Origin: Mortierella alpina
Taxonomy: Eukaryota; Mortierellomycota; Mortierellomycetes; Mortierellales; Mortierellaceae
Direction of reading: 5' to 3'
Length of the DNA stretch: 64,000 nt
NCBI GenBank assembly: GCA_029449245.1
Contig: JANATF010000006.1
Coordinates: 2,356,001-2,420,000, forward strand
Shown here: piece by piece, positions 1 to 11,222 of the stretch
Layout: every line of letters starts with the position of its first letter
Numbering within the stretch: the first letter of the stretch is position 1
Position numbers and translations under genes: made by a program
The notes under the pieces: generated by a model
Database searches by the model: none
What the model was told of the DNA's origin: nothing
Seen by the model: only the letters and a program-made list of their open reading frames with translations

Positions 1-2
1 GC

Positions 3-2125
3 ATGAGCATTGCGCTTCCCACTCTCAGCGAGGAGACCCTGGCATCCCCTCTCCTCTCCTCCACAGTCTCAGCCACCACCACAGCACACCAGCGCCGTGC
101 CTCATTCTCCTCGCCCGCAGAGAACCACAACAGCACCTCGAGCCAGCAACAGCAACAGCAGCAACAACAGACTGCAGGGCTCGGATCAATACCCATCGGT
201 CTCTTCAACTATGGCCTCTCGATCCTGCTCAGGATCAGAGCCACCCTCCCTGCCACCGTACGGCCCTGGTTCTGGGTCGGTCTCTGGTTCGTGTTTGCCG
301 CTGTAGGCTTGGCGGTCTTTGCAGGCTTTCACACCAAGATCTTTGAAATTCTCGAAGCAACAGCCGCGTTCATCAAAGGTCTTGGACGAGCGTAAGTCGA
401 GTTCACCCACTGAGAGAGAGGAAGACGATCATCCTGATCCTGCATGCCCAAGGAGCGCTAACGAACAATCCATGGGGGACCACGATCCATGGTTTTTTTT
501 TTCGTCTTTCGTTAGTGGACCACCTATCATCATGCTCGGGCTCTTTTTGACCGCCTTCCCGCCCCTGGTCGGTTACTCGTCCTTGGTGACCATGTCTGGT
601 AAGGCGGACGTCAGCAAAAATGCACTTTGAACAGCCCAACAGGCGTTTTATTTGCTGTTGCAGCGCCAAGCTCTACTTTCTTGAAGGGTGTATTCGCGCT
701 CACTCAACCATCTCTCTCAATCTCCATCTCTCCCTATCTCTCAGGATACGTCTACGGCTTTGGTTTCGGGCTGTTCATTGCGTACACGTCTGCGCTCCTG
801 GGCTCCATCGCATGCTTCTACCTCTGTCGACGATGGTTCAAGGTCCAGGTCCGAGCCATGATGGCCAAGAAACAGAGCCTCAAGTCTGTCGTTAAAGCTG
901 TCGAGAAGCGAGGATTCAAGGTATATATTCACTTCCCTGTATTGCAAGGCCATGTGTCCAGTGTACTAGCCGACATGTATATTTCTCATCCAAAACGTTT
1001 GGGCTTGTGAACGGTTGCATTCACCGTCTATGTATCCAGGAATGCGTCCAAGGATCCGCCGAATGATCTCGCTCCTCCTGAACTGAACACTCCGATCTCT
1101 CTCTCTCTCTTGTCTGTCAATCGCTCTAGCTGATGATCCTGATCCGCCTGGCTCCTTATCCGTTCAATGTCATGAACGCCCTGCTCTCAGCAACCCATAT
1201 CCCGCTCTCAACCTTTGCCCTCGCGACAGCCCTCTCGCTCACAAAGCTGGCCCTGCACGTCTACATTGGATCCACCCTCTCATCGCTTGCTGGTCCATCG
1301 TCCCCACCACCCTCCACAGACGACGGACAGGTACCCATCACAGACACGCATGGTCGCAACCTGAAAATCTTTGTCATGATCATCAGCATGATCCTAGGCA
1401 TCGCCGTTGGAGCATACGTCTGGATGGTCGCCAAGCGCGAAATCGAGGCGAGCGAAGGTATCCGGATCGAACGGCGGAGGAAACGACGCGAGTCCCTGCG
1501 ACTCAATCGAGCCTCGATGAGACGATCTTCAGGAGGACCAACCAGTGCAGCGGGACGTGGATCAGCAAGGGAAACACATCATCGACTCTTGGCCAGGACG
1601 GGATCTGCAGGCACGGGCGAGTTGGGACAAGACTGCGTGCCGGTGGCCGATCTGACATCTGGATCCGATTTCGTCGGAGGGGCGCTCTCAAACAACGCAT
1701 ACCTGGATGAGGATGAAGGACAGGAGGATCAGGCACTTGTGGGTGGTGGTGGTGTTGCTGGTGGGGGACGGCGGTCAGGTCCTGCCTCAGCATTATCACC
1801 GGGAGGGTACCGGCCAGAATACGGAACAGACTCGGAAGTGTCGGATTTCCTGGACGAGGATTATGACGATGACGACGTGAGCGATATGGAGAGGGGCCAC
1901 GATGACGCAGAGGCTTCCCTGGATCCTCGTCAGCATCATAGCCGGCATCAGAATCAGCACCAGAGATCAGCATCTTCATCGTCTATCGCTTCATGGCAGA
2001 GCGGGACAGAAATGGATGTCAGGGTCACAACTGCACAGGGGCAGGGCGGTCGAGGAACAGAACATAATAGCAATATGGGTTGGTTTGCCCAGAACGGGGT
2101 TGACATAAGCGATAGAAATTGGTGA
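3..2125 (+). CDS. TVP38: TVP38/VTT-family Golgi membrane protein (5' end may be truncated)
   Basis: Four exons are proposed: 3-391, 516-598, 745-920 and 1130-2125 (547 aa); all phases join cleanly. Hydrophobic segments lie near residues 80-115 (WFWVGLWFVFAAVGLAVF), 131-150 (IIMLGLFLTAFPPLVGY), 159-182 (YGFGFGLFIAYTSALLGSIA), around the RLAPYPFNVMN motif near residue 220, and 299-320. RLAPYPFNVMN followed by a Lys-containing helix is typical of the VTT (SNARE-associated Golgi protein) domain. Tvp38 relatives sit in Golgi or late secretory membranes; DedA/VTT proteins are linked to lipid scrambling (family knowledge). A glutamine run lies in the N-terminal cytosolic part. The C-terminal ~200 residues are Ser/Asp/Glu-rich and look disordered, longer than the yeast protein. 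The ATG is only 2 bases from the window edge, so the true start may lie outside. Confidence 0.82.
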
Positions 2126-2376
2126 GGCAACACTGGTTACTCGCCCAACAGAAAAAATAATAATCTGTCATCACAACAGCAAGTGTTCGCTTTGATGCTC
2201 ATGTATGCTTATCAAGGTACATGTCAGATTTCTTGGAGAGTACTGTAGAATGGAAAAAACCAAGACTACCAAAAAAGAGATTGGCTAAAAGGAGAAAAAA
2301 AAAACTCTAGTTTGCCGGGACAGCTCTATCCCAGGTATTCAATGCTCTTCCCGATGCAATGTGTTGCCATGTTTTT

Positions 2377-4650
2377 CTACTCCTTCTTGGAGTCGTCCTT
2401 CTTCGTGTCGTCCTTCTTGGTATCATCGTGGTGCAGCTTGTCCTTCAACTTGTCAAACGTGGACTTGAAAAAGCTGCCTGCTGACGATGACGAGTCGTCC
2501 TTCTTGGTATCCTTTTCACTCGATTTTGCAGAGGACGAACCCGAAGATGAGGATGAGGATGAAGATGAGGACGAGCCCGAGGATGGCGAAGAACCGTACG
2601 TGATCTCCTCAAACTTTTCCAGAATCTCACGCTGAGCCTTGGACAGCGATTTAGGCAAGGCAACCTTGAGTGTGACAAACTGATCTCCTTTATCGTTCCT
2701 GTTAAGTCGCTGGATGCCGCGCTTGGACAGTCGGCTGACATCATTGGGCTGCGTCCCTGAAGGAACCTTCATTTCCACATCACCGTCGACAGTTGGGATC
2801 TTGACCGTGCCTCCCAGAGTCGCCGTCGTGAAGGGGATCGTGGTCTCCATGTACACATCTGATCCTTGACGCTTGAAGAATGGTGAAGGCTTGACTCTCA
2901 AACGGACAAATAGATCCCCGGATTTTCCTTTGCCATGTACTGGCGCATTACCCTTTCCACCCAGGCGAATGCGAACTCCTTCATCCGCACCTATTCAAAT
3001 GTAAACCAAAGAATGCCCTGTCAAACTCTGACTTTTGAGATGGTACATGCATGGGTATGTATGTGTGATAACGACGCAAAGAACCAAAGCTTACCTGCTG
3101 GGATGTGAACATCGACAGACTCGTGCACGCGTACGCGACCAACGCCTCCGCATGTATTACACTCCTTGCCCTTTTGAAGCAAAGTTCCCACACCTCCACA
3201 GGCTTGGCAGGGTGCCGACATGTGGAATCCCTGAAGAGATATCTTTTGCTGACCGGTTCCATGACACACATGACATTTCTCAGGCTCCTTCCCGCTCTTA
3301 GTTCCAAAGCCATGGCAAGGATCACAGGTCCGGATAGGGTCGACCAACACTTTCTTTGATGTTCCTTTGACAGCCTCCATGAAATCAATCACCAGCGGCA
3401 CCTGGATCATATCGCGGAGGAAAAAAAAGTTGAATATTACCCATGTTAATTACAGCAACAATATCGTGCAAAGAGAATACCACGAGTATATGTATTCGCC
3501 TCACGACTGACTCACCTCAAGATCCTCGCCTACGCTTGAAAATCCAGAGTTTCGCGATCCGCGGGGTCCGCCAAATCCACCACCGAAGAAATCAAACACA
3601 TCTTCAAAGTTTCCAAAGCCGCCTCCTGCACCACCTGGGAATCCGCCAGGGAATCCACCTGGGAATCCGCCAGCGCCATGAGGCGAGTTACCTACAGAGG
3701 ATAAAAAAAAAGATAATTAGTTACAGGCAGCAAATGGGTATCGATGACAAAAACGAAAGGTAGTTGTTATCCGCCAACGTACCATTGAATCCAGCATGAC
3801 CAAACTCATCGTACTGAGCCTTCTTTTGCTCGTCAGACAAGATTTCGTATGCCTCCTGAATCTGCACAAACTTTTCACGAGCAGCTGGATCCTTGTTCGT
3901 ATCCGGATGGTATTGTTTTGCAAGCTATTGTATGAACAGAACCAGTCTTGTCAGCGTCGTGTCTTCAGGGAGGAGGCCTTGTCCAACAGGCAAGTAGCAA
4001 AGCGACGTGTCTCGTTACCTGGTAGTATGCTTTTTTGATCTCTGACTGGCTGGCAGTTTTCTTTACGCCGAGAAGGCTGTAAGGGTCCTGCTGACTCGCT
4101 GAGGCGGGTGCTACGTGTTGCAGTACAAAGGAAAATGGATTAGTCCATGCTTGTCGCTAGAGGGTCATCCAGGTTGACAATGCAGGGACACGTCCGCAAC
4201 CATGCTATACCTGAGGCGTGGAAGTTTCTCTGCGACCAAAAGGGAAATGAAAATGAGTCCATTAGCATTAGATCGGCAGATCAAGGTACAGGCGGCGTAC
4301 AATCCTCACATCACTATGCCGATGCATGGCACCCAGCATACCTGTTGACTAAAGACCGAGGGAGCGCATCCTACTGCCTGGCCGTAACCTGTAAGAAAAA
4401 CGGGCAATGTTAAGACTGTGACCTTGGCGACTTTGTGATCCGCGATCTGCGAGATCTGGAGAGGAGAGCTTCAAGAGCACAGCAAGCGTTTACCTTTGAG
4501 AGTAGCGCCAGCCTGGACAAGAGGGGTCCCGAGTCGCTTGGGTCCCAGGACGGAGAACGCTCTGGGGATGCCCAAGGGGTTGGAGGCAGCCTGCCATGAG
4601 GACTTTGGTGAGCATCGGGAGGTTAAGCGAAGGACGGAGTTGGCGGACAT
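2377..4650 (-). CDS. MDJ1: Mitochondrial type I DnaJ/Hsp40 co-chaperone (Mdj1-like)
   Basis: Seven exons on the minus strand: 4650-4494, 4388-4342, 4090-4019, 3924-3783, 3691-3516, 3401-3095 and 2990-2377 (504 aa). The N-terminus ([19 protein letters not shown]) is Arg/Ser-rich with no acids, as in a mitochondrial presequence. A J domain follows ([20 protein letters not shown], then QYHPD with the HPD triad that stimulates Hsp70 ATPase). Next come a Gly/Phe-rich linker ([14 protein letters not shown]), four zinc-binding CxxCxGxG repeats ([32 protein letters not shown]) and the C-terminal substrate-binding region. Architecture and presequence support an Mdj1-type co-chaperone of matrix Hsp70. 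The tail is odd: poly-Ser followed by [16 protein letters not shown] repeats, absent from typical Mdj1. It is divergently placed with the zinc-finger gene across about 0.9 kb. Confidence 0.93.
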
Positions 4651-5254
4651 TATGCGAATCTGGTGGTGACAGCGAGAGGAGTGGGGAGAGAGAAGGAGCG
4701 AGAAGCGGCAATCAACGCGGGCGGGGAGTGCGGTGTTCTTCCTGAGGGTCGACGTTGGGCGCGTTGGTCGAGGGACGAGGCAGGGCGGTCGATCGGCAGA
4801 AGACTCGGGCGAATGAGTTCTGGAGAAGGTGAATCCTCCGAAAAGGATCTTTTTTTTCTTTTTCCTTCCGTCCCAGAATGGCATACAGGCCCCTAGGGTC
4901 TGGTGGCTTGTGCGATCCTCTCGGTCACAGCTGGCATACCCCATGCCTCCATCTATGTCTCCCAGACTGTGCAACGATGTCGTGCGTCGCGTCCAGACGC
5001 GTCCCGTCCCTCGGTCGTATGCATATCCAGTCTATATATAATCAAGGGCGCAAACAATGGAGCATGGATATATGTTTAGATGGGCAAAGCCCCGAGGTCG
5101 GTGTCATCCTGGACACCCGTGTGTCGCATATATTGCCATCGCCCGCACCTCAACGAGTGTCGTGAACGTGCTCTATTGTTCGCTGGGGCGGCTTCTTTTG
5201 AGACACACGCTGCATGTCTCTTATTACGCACGCTGCCACTCTGTCAGCTACAGG

Positions 5255-5317
5255 AGCGAGAAAGAGAGAGAGAGCGAGAGAGAGAGCGAGAGAGAACGAG
5301 AGTGAGAGTGAGAGTGA
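5255..5317. repeat. Imperfect (GA)n microsatellite
   Basis: A purine run of GA units broken by GC, AAC and TG variants lies upstream of the zinc-finger gene. It is simple-sequence promoter DNA; a GAGA-type regulatory role is only a possibility. Confidence 0.8.
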
Positions 5318-5482
5318 TGAACTCCTGCGCTTGTTTCGAGATGCTGCACAGTGGAGAAGGATCATACGCTATTGTTTCGATGACACGGACCTTTGCTTCC
5401 TGGCATCATTTCTTCCCCACTCCAGCGTCTACAATCTGCCATGCATGATGTACCGCTGCATGGGTCCAGCCTGGCCACCTTG

Positions 5483-5488
5483 TATAAA
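5483..5488 (+). promoter_or_regulatory. TATA box of the zinc-finger gene
   Basis: TATAAA lies 91 bp before the chosen ATG at 5579. An in-frame upstream codon at 5393 would lie before the TATA box, so this site helps decide the start. Confidence 0.5.
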
Positions 5489-5578
5489 GAGTGGCAGCGA
5501 CAGAGACAGTATCCTCGACATCAACTGATCATCAACCTCTTCCTCTTAACCCCTTGCGATCCCTTCTACTTCACCAAA

Positions 5579-7342
5579 ATGACCTGGCCCTCGCTCTTCA
5601 ACGATGTCTCTTACTCCTCGACCCCATCATCATCCTCGCCTCCACTCACAGCTGCAGCCTATAATGTCCACGCCTTTGGGCCTTCAATATTCACCATGCA
5701 GACCTCCTCCTACTCTGCCCCAGCCTCAGCATACTCGACGCCCAGTGTCGCCTCAGCGCACCGCATCACCTCTTGGCCCGGCTCCTCTCTCTCCGTCGAG
5801 TACGCTCACTCAACCGACGGCAGCGACTCTGATCCAGCGTCCTTCTCGGCAAAGTCGCTGCATTCCATCGAGCTTATGAGCCCGCCCACTCAGCACTTCC
5901 AGAATAGCCCGCTGCAGTGGCAAGGGCTTGCGGCGGGGCCGTCGTCCCTCTCGCAGCTGTTAGCTCCTCACTCTACGCAACACTCCCATGATATAAATGA
6001 AGCGGTTGTTGCGCCGATCCAAACTTGCTCGGCCACAATGACCACACGCCAGCACCTGGACGCCCAGCAGTATCTGACGCTGACAAGTGAGGCAGCGAAC
6101 AGTGTCATGGCCTTGGCAGAACCACAGCACCACTACGACGCTCTTTTGCCTCCTTCTCTCTCCAAGCTGCCCACGTCCGAATCTGAATTCTATCCCTGTG
6201 CCCCCGCTCAGCCCATTGACATCCCTTCCCAGTACCGGTATCAGCAACAGGCTGTGGGTGGAGCTCATTACACTACGTACAGTCCACACCACCGTCATTT
6301 ACACTCGGCATCATTGCGGCGCACACAGAGCATGGACGCTTTCTCGTCCCTGTCCTCCTCTGCATCGTCGCCTTTGCTGAGCACAGCCACCTCGGTGGCG
6401 GACAGCCCGGCGGGAACCCCCTTGTACCACCCTGGCCATGAGCACGGCCACAGCTACTTTATGCCAACAGATCCTCTAGCTTCGATCGACTCGGGTGTTC
6501 ATATGGGTATAGGAGGCAATGCGCTGGAGACGCTTGATCCAACCACCATGATGGTGAATGAACACATCTACACGCCTATTTCCTTGGGCGTGGGAGAAGC
6601 ATCGCACACCCAAACATGCACCATGCCTCCTTCATCATCCTTCGTGCCCACATCCTACTCTGCTTGCTCGTTCTTCCCCTCCTCGGCGCCTTCGTCACCC
6701 TCGCTCTCCAAACTTTCCGCTTTTTCATCCTTGTCTTTGACCTCGGGTTTGTACCGCAGGCGAGTCGACAACGGTTCTGAGTCTCCTTTCTCCGTTCCAT
6801 CGTCAGCATGCGGGTCATCAACCATGGCGGATGCGACCGTTCCTTTTATGAATCATGAGCTACAAGCTGATGACTCTGGTAACGACTCTCCACGACTTTC
6901 CAGCAAAGGATCCAGAGCGCGCTATGTGTGCCACGTCCCCAACTGCCACCGAACGTTCTCTCGACCGTTCAATCTCAAGTCCCACGGGTTGACCCACGAG
7001 ACCCACCGTCCACATGGGTGTCCGCAGTGTCCAAAGACGTTTGCGCGAGTGCACGATCGCGATCGCCATATGAAGGGCCATCTGCAGGAGAAGGCGCATG
7101 CCTGTATCGTGTGCCTGGGTCGGTTCGCGAGACAGGACGCAGTGACGAGACACCTGAAGATTGCGAACGGGCAGAATCCGTGTGCGATCATCCTGAGGAC
7201 GAGGGGTGTGGGTATCAAGGAGGTGGCGGCAGGGAGGGTGGAGAGGAGTGATCTAGGGGACGAGGATGCGATCAAGAGCATGCTCGAGAACCTAGAGGAA
7301 CAGGTGCGCAAGCTCAAAGCCGGCAAGATCATCTTGCAATAA
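5579..7342 (+). CDS. C2H2 zinc-finger transcription factor
   Basis: A single uninterrupted reading frame of 587 aa. The start is the ATG in CCAAAATGAC, 91 bp after a TATA box; the frame is open further upstream but that part precedes the likely transcription start. Residues 1-445 are Ser/Pro/Gln/His-rich and low in complexity, typical of a fungal activation region. Residues about 449-535 carry three clustered fingers: YVCHVPNCHRTFSRPFNLKSH, then HGCPQCPKTFARVHDRDRHM, then CIVCLGRFARQDAVTRHLK ending in NPC. The third is C2HC and resembles the FxRxDAxxRHL ending common in fungal C2H2 regulators. A short basic coiled segment (ENLEEQVRKLKAGK) ends the protein. It is presumably a nuclear DNA-binding regulator; target and pathway cannot be inferred. 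Absence of introns is unusual in this window. Confidence 0.88.
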   Translation: MTWPSLFNDVSYSSTPSSSSPPLTAAAYNVHAFGPSIFTMQTSSYSAPASAYSTPSVASAHRITSWPGSSLSVEYAHSTDGSDSDPASFSAKSLHSIELMSPPTQHFQNSPLQWQGLAAGPSSLSQLLAPHSTQHSHDINEAVVAPIQTCSATMTTRQHLDAQQYLTLTSEAANSVMALAEPQHHYDALLPPSLSKLPTSESEFYPCAPAQPIDIPSQYRYQQQAVGGAHYTTYSPHHRHLHSASLRRTQSMDAFSSLSSSASSPLLSTATSVADSPAGTPLYHPGHEHGHSYFMPTDPLASIDSGVHMGIGGNALETLDPTTMMVNEHIYTPISLGVGEASHTQTCTMPPSSSFVPTSYSACSFFPSSAPSSPSLSKLSAFSSLSLTSGLYRRRVDNGSESPFSVPSSACGSSTMADATVPFMNHELQADDSGNDSPRLSSKGSRARYVCHVPNCHRTFSRPFNLKSHGLTHETHRPHGCPQCPKTFARVHDRDRHMKGHLQEKAHACIVCLGRFARQDAVTRHLKIANGQNPCAIILRTRGVGIKEVAAGRVERSDLGDEDAIKSMLENLEEQVRKLKAGKIILQ

Positions 7343-8115
7343 ATTAAGTCAAAAAAAAAAATAGTCGCTGGATGCTTTTGCTGAGGAATGATTGGTCGGA
7401 TATGGTGCCATCGCGAGGTCTATTTCCTATTTCTCGTTGTGTGAAGGTGTGTGTGCCTGAGGCGAATCTCTTTTCTCTCTTCCACTCTCCTTTTTCACGC
7501 ACACTCTCCGCCCTTCCTTCCTTGTCCACTGCATGTCCTGCGTTTGCCGTTGCCGTTGCTCTGTCAGCGCATCCACAGTAGTAGTTCGCTTCAGCACCTC
7601 GTTCCTCGTCAGCACTGCACTCCAGCCAACCTGCCAGAAGCACAGGGCTGGTAGTGAGGTGCCTTTGCTCGGTCCTCTCCCATTTCCTTCTTTCCGCTTC
7701 CTGTCCTGATCATGCGTCCATCCCACACCCCTCATGCAGCTTCACCTTCCAATGCAAATCACTGCGACGCCCTCCGTTGCCGCCGCTGCCTGTCTTCCAC
7801 TTTCCTTTCACCTTTTGCTTACTTCCCAGCAGCATATCTTGTATATCCCAGACTACGTATAGGCGACCCCACTCCATCGACAACTCCACTACGTACATCA
7901 AAGTACTCTTTTTTTCCTCCCTGACTCACTCAGTCCTTTTGAAACTGTCAACGGAAACGCCCTGGCCCGAGTCAGCCTGGCCGTTTTTTTTCTGGTATAT
8001 ACGGCGCACTTTATTGACACTATTTTATATTTGCTGGGAAGGCGCAAAGGAACTCACTGCAAGGTCACTGATTGAAAAAAAAAGGAACGGGATCCAACAG
8101 TCGGGAAAAAAGGAC
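7343..8115. other. Intergenic region between convergent genes
   Basis: This 3'-to-3' spacer between the zinc-finger and cysteine dioxygenase genes is T/C-rich with no recognisable protein or RNA. A 213-codon open frame at 7654-8295 runs into the dioxygenase antisense and has biased composition, so it was not called. Confidence 0.5.
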
Positions 8116-9010
8116 TCATTGTTGGCTATCGGCTGTCAAGGAGCAGGCCAAGTAGGAAGCCGATGGACAGGACTGCAGCTTTTGACCCTTGGCAGAGTAA
8201 TAGACGCATTTTCCAGAGGAACGAGCCTTGGACGAGCGCTCATTGAAGGTCTTGCAGGTCTCATAGGGAGGCGTGTACAGATGCAACGAAAGTGACCCCA
8301 TGGTCTTGAGAGGATTCGACACCCTGTGCAGACCCAGCTGGTCCGACATGTAGGCGCACTCGTCCCTATGCAGGACCGTGACCCTCTTCACCGTCATGGG
8401 CGTCGTCTTGTCCTCGGTATCGCTGTGATCACTGCCCATACCGGAATCGGCATGGTCAGTCTCGTGTTGGACCTTATCAGGCCAATTGTACAGTGTCTCT
8501 TGAAGCTCGCCATCGAGGATCTTCATGATGCAGTGCGCACCAGCATGGTCATGGATAGCGCTAGAAAATAACGGAAAGGCAAAGGAGAGAACGGGAGGTT
8601 CAGCAAAGGAGTTACTCGGATATACCACGGACAAACATTTTTTCAGACTCGAACAGTATGCGGGTGAGGAGGGAGGAGGGGGGGTTTTTTTTATACCTTC
8701 CAACGTTCTCAGGCCAGGCGAGGATCATGAGGTTGAATTTGCCGTTGCCATCATCCACCAGATTGCGGGTATAGCGGTTCTTGTCGAAATGGGCGTACTT
8801 CGTCCAGTCGTCTTTGTTGGAGACGTAGTTGGTCATGAGTGCCTTGACTCTGTCAACGTCGACATCCTCACTGTCAAGACCGTTGGCACCGAGCTCAGCA
8901 TGCAAAAGCTTGACGAGCTCGTCAAGACTCTCAGGGACTGGGACTGGGTCTTTCTTGACGGGGCTCATGACGACTGACTGGAGTTCAACTGGAGCGGCTG
9001 AGCAGTTCAT
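8116..9010 (-). CDS. CDO1: Cysteine dioxygenase
   Basis: Two exons: 9010-8697 and 8560-8116 (252 aa). It is a cupin-fold iron enzyme that oxidises L-cysteine with O2 to cysteine sulfinate in the cytosol, the first step of cysteine catabolism to taurine or sulfate. The exon junction leads directly into HDHAGAHC (His108, His110, Cys115), matching the metal ligands His86/His88 and the cross-link Cys93 of mammalian [12 protein letters not shown] supplies the third histidine and [12 protein letters not shown] contains the Tyr that forms the Cys-Tyr cofactor. [20 protein letters not shown] is also family-typical. A Ser/Asp-rich insert ([15 protein letters not shown]) separates the cupin motifs and the C-terminus is longer than in animals. 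The ATG at 9010 is the first in the frame. A TATA-like site lies about 180 bp upstream. Confidence 0.95.
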
Positions 9011-10175
9011 TTTTTTTTTGAAAGTGGGCAGGTGATGAGAGAGAGAGACGATGTCAAGTAGGATGAGCGTCTTGTGGGACAGGTAAGTTTGAGGATGGTA
9101 TGCTATGCTCTGCTAGGTAGAAGAATGTTTGTGGTGCTGGAGAAATAAAGGACAGCAAAAGAAAAAAAAAAGAGAACAAAGGTGTGGAATTTTATAACTG
9201 TTCGAGTGGGCTCGATATGACACAGCGCCCAGCTGTCTCATAACGGCTTCCCCCATTTACAAAGACGCAAAACCGGGAGGGTACTCGCAAAGGCACCGGC
9301 TGGCATACTGACAGGTGCGTAGCGCACCTTGCATCCTGTCGGTGCTGCGCTCATCAAACATGCACACTCTAGTTCTTGCCTTACACTGGCTTTTGCCGTA
9401 GGCAAATGAGTTCTGTTAGACATGATAACGGTTTGTCATCAACCCTCGTACAAAAACCCGGCATCTCAGCTCTCGAACAGTTCGCAAGGATGTTCACGCA
9501 CGGTCCACAATGAAGGCTCGTCCAGACTGGATTGGGACACTGTACCCTTTCTTTCTTGCCCTCCTACAGCCTTGCATGGGGTGGTCAATGGCAGCGACCA
9601 GGTGCCTTGCTGCTGAGGCAGGAATTACAGTAGCCTACCATTGTATCGGCCCTTGAATCTGACAGCTGCAGAGCACCAAACCGTGACCGTCTTGAGGCAC
9701 TGGCAATTTAAAGCCCAGTGGTGGGCAGGATTTGAACGGTCTTTTTCTTACTCCTTTCAGATCTATCATGTAAGGGAGCAACGGACATCCATCCATCACA
9801 GCGGGACACATCCATGCCATCCATCGGCCCACCAACGGCAACATCTCTATCGACCCATCCGTCTGGATACTTGCAACAGGCGCAGAATTGATACAGGGCT
9901 TGCATGAAGGAAAAAAAACATACGAAGGATCAGGAAGGATCAGGGCGATTTTTTTGTTACATATGGCAGCATGGAACGAGAGCTGTTTTGATCCATCACT
10001 CGACAGCCGTGGCAGCAAGTTTCGAATCTGTTCGACTGCAAAAGGACTTGTGGAACGTGAGGGAGGGAGAGGGAGCATTTAATCAGGATCAGGACCGACA
10101 GCTTTCATCTGGACCCCAACGACGGAAAATAGAGCCATCTTCTCACACACACCTTTGTTTCTCATCTCCTTCAGC
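9011..10175. other. Intergenic region between divergent CDO1-like and RPL12 genes
   Basis: Shared 5' flank of about 1.2 kb. A TATA-like TTTATA (9191-9196) faces the dioxygenase. CATC/CCATC-rich sequence lies at 9785-9865. A B-box-like motif near 9730 does not fold as a tRNA. No gene is seen. Confidence 0.5.
9191..9196 (-). promoter_or_regulatory. TATA-like box of the cysteine dioxygenase gene
   Basis: Reads TATAAA on the minus strand, about 180 bp upstream of the ATG at 9010. Confidence 0.4.
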
Positions 10176-10824
10176 ATGCCACCCAAGCTGGACCCCAACG
10201 AGATCAAGATCATCTACCTCCGTGCCACCGGAGGAGAGGTCGGAGCCTCCTCGGCTCTTGCCCCCAAGATCGGTCCCCTCGGTCTCTCGCCCAAGAAGGT
10301 CGGTGAAGATATCGCCAAGGCCACCCAGGACTGGAAGGGTCTCCGTGTCACCGTCCAGTTGACCATCCAGAACCGTCAGGCCGCCGTCTCGGTCGTCCCC
10401 TCGGCCTCTTCCTTGGTCATCAAGGCCCTCAAGGAGGCCCCCCGCGACCGCAAGAAGGAGAAGAACATCAAGCACAACGGCAACATCTCCCTCGATGATG
10501 TCATTGAGATCGCCCGCATCATGCGCCACAAGTCCCTGGCCCGTGAGCTCTCCGGAACCGTCAAGGAGATCCTCGGAACTGCCTTCTCGGTCGGATGCAC
10601 CGTTGACGGTCAGTCCCCCAAGGACCTCGGTGATGCCATCGATGCCGGTGAGGTCGAGATCCCTGTAAGTTTTTATCTCCTCGCTATGGAGCAAAAAGAA
10701 AAAAAAGAAGAGAAAACGCGTGTATTATTCCCCCCTTTGCTCCTTCTGCCTTTTCTCTGATCCATTTTACTAACAAATACACGTTCTTTTCTTCTCTTGG
10801 TGTCGCTGTTCATAGGAGGCTTAA
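10176..10824 (+). CDS. RPL12: 60S ribosomal protein L12 (uL11)
   Basis: Exons 10176-10664 and 10816-10824 (165 aa, the usual length). The start [20 protein letters not shown], the middle [20 protein letters not shown] and the C-terminal [11 protein letters not shown] are strongly typical of eukaryotic uL11, which forms the base of the ribosomal P-stalk and contacts translational GTPases. Codon use is strikingly biased to GTC, GCC, CTC, AAG and ATC, as expected for very high expression and unlike neighbours. The final exon is only 9 nt (Glu, Ala, stop), reached through GTAAGT and TAG splice sites. The upstream open frame begins with TTG, so the ATG at 10176 is chosen. AATAAA follows at 10856. 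Confidence 0.97.
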
Positions 10825-10855
10825 ATCATTTGTATTCCCATGTACAAATATTGAA

Positions 10856-10861
10856 AATAAA
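10856..10861 (+). terminator. Polyadenylation signal of RPL12
   Basis: AATAAA lies 32 nt after the RPL12 stop codon in AT-rich sequence. Confidence 0.55.
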
Positions 10862-11222
10862 CCATGTTTTCGAGCCTGGATCTTTGCTTTCTTTCCCCCA
10901 GTTGTTCAAGCAGCGGATGCTGATACTCTTTGTAGGAATGGTGTCATGACGGTGGCGATTCAGGATACATCGAAAAGAAAAAACAGTTCACGGATGTGCG
11001 GATGATAATCATGGAAAAGCACGCTTTGCAAGAAAAAGAATTGACAGTTCGAAGGCTACCTTTCACACATCAGCAAAGTGCAAGGCGTATCTACAATGGA
11101 CGAGACTTGAATCTCTCAACCTCGGTCGTTACATGGCTCTCATGCATACGACCTTCTCCGACAGGGTCATCGAAAACACTTGTGTATTTTTGAAAATAAT
11201 GTCATTGAAACAAGTGATCTTG
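10862..11222. other. Convergent 3' spacer
   Basis: Between RPL12 and the minus-strand ABC transporter. It is AT-leaning with no gene or repeat seen. Confidence 0.5.

Larger units (their letters stand above)
4651..5578. other. Intergenic region between divergent MDJ1-like and zinc-finger genes
   Basis: No gene is seen. It holds 5' flanks of both genes, a GA-rich microsatellite at about 5255-5317, a TATATATAA stretch near 5033-5041 and a TATA box at 5483-5488 that faces the zinc-finger gene. Confidence 0.6.

Noticed and set aside
7654-8295. 213-codon plus-strand frame between convergent genes
   Set aside because: Composition is biased, and it overlaps the end of the cysteine dioxygenase gene; no homologous motif was seen.
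9700-9770. tRNA-like B box on the minus strand (GTTCAAATCCTGCCC)
   Set aside because: The five bases either side of the loop do not pair as a T-stem, and no A box or acceptor stem could be found upstream.
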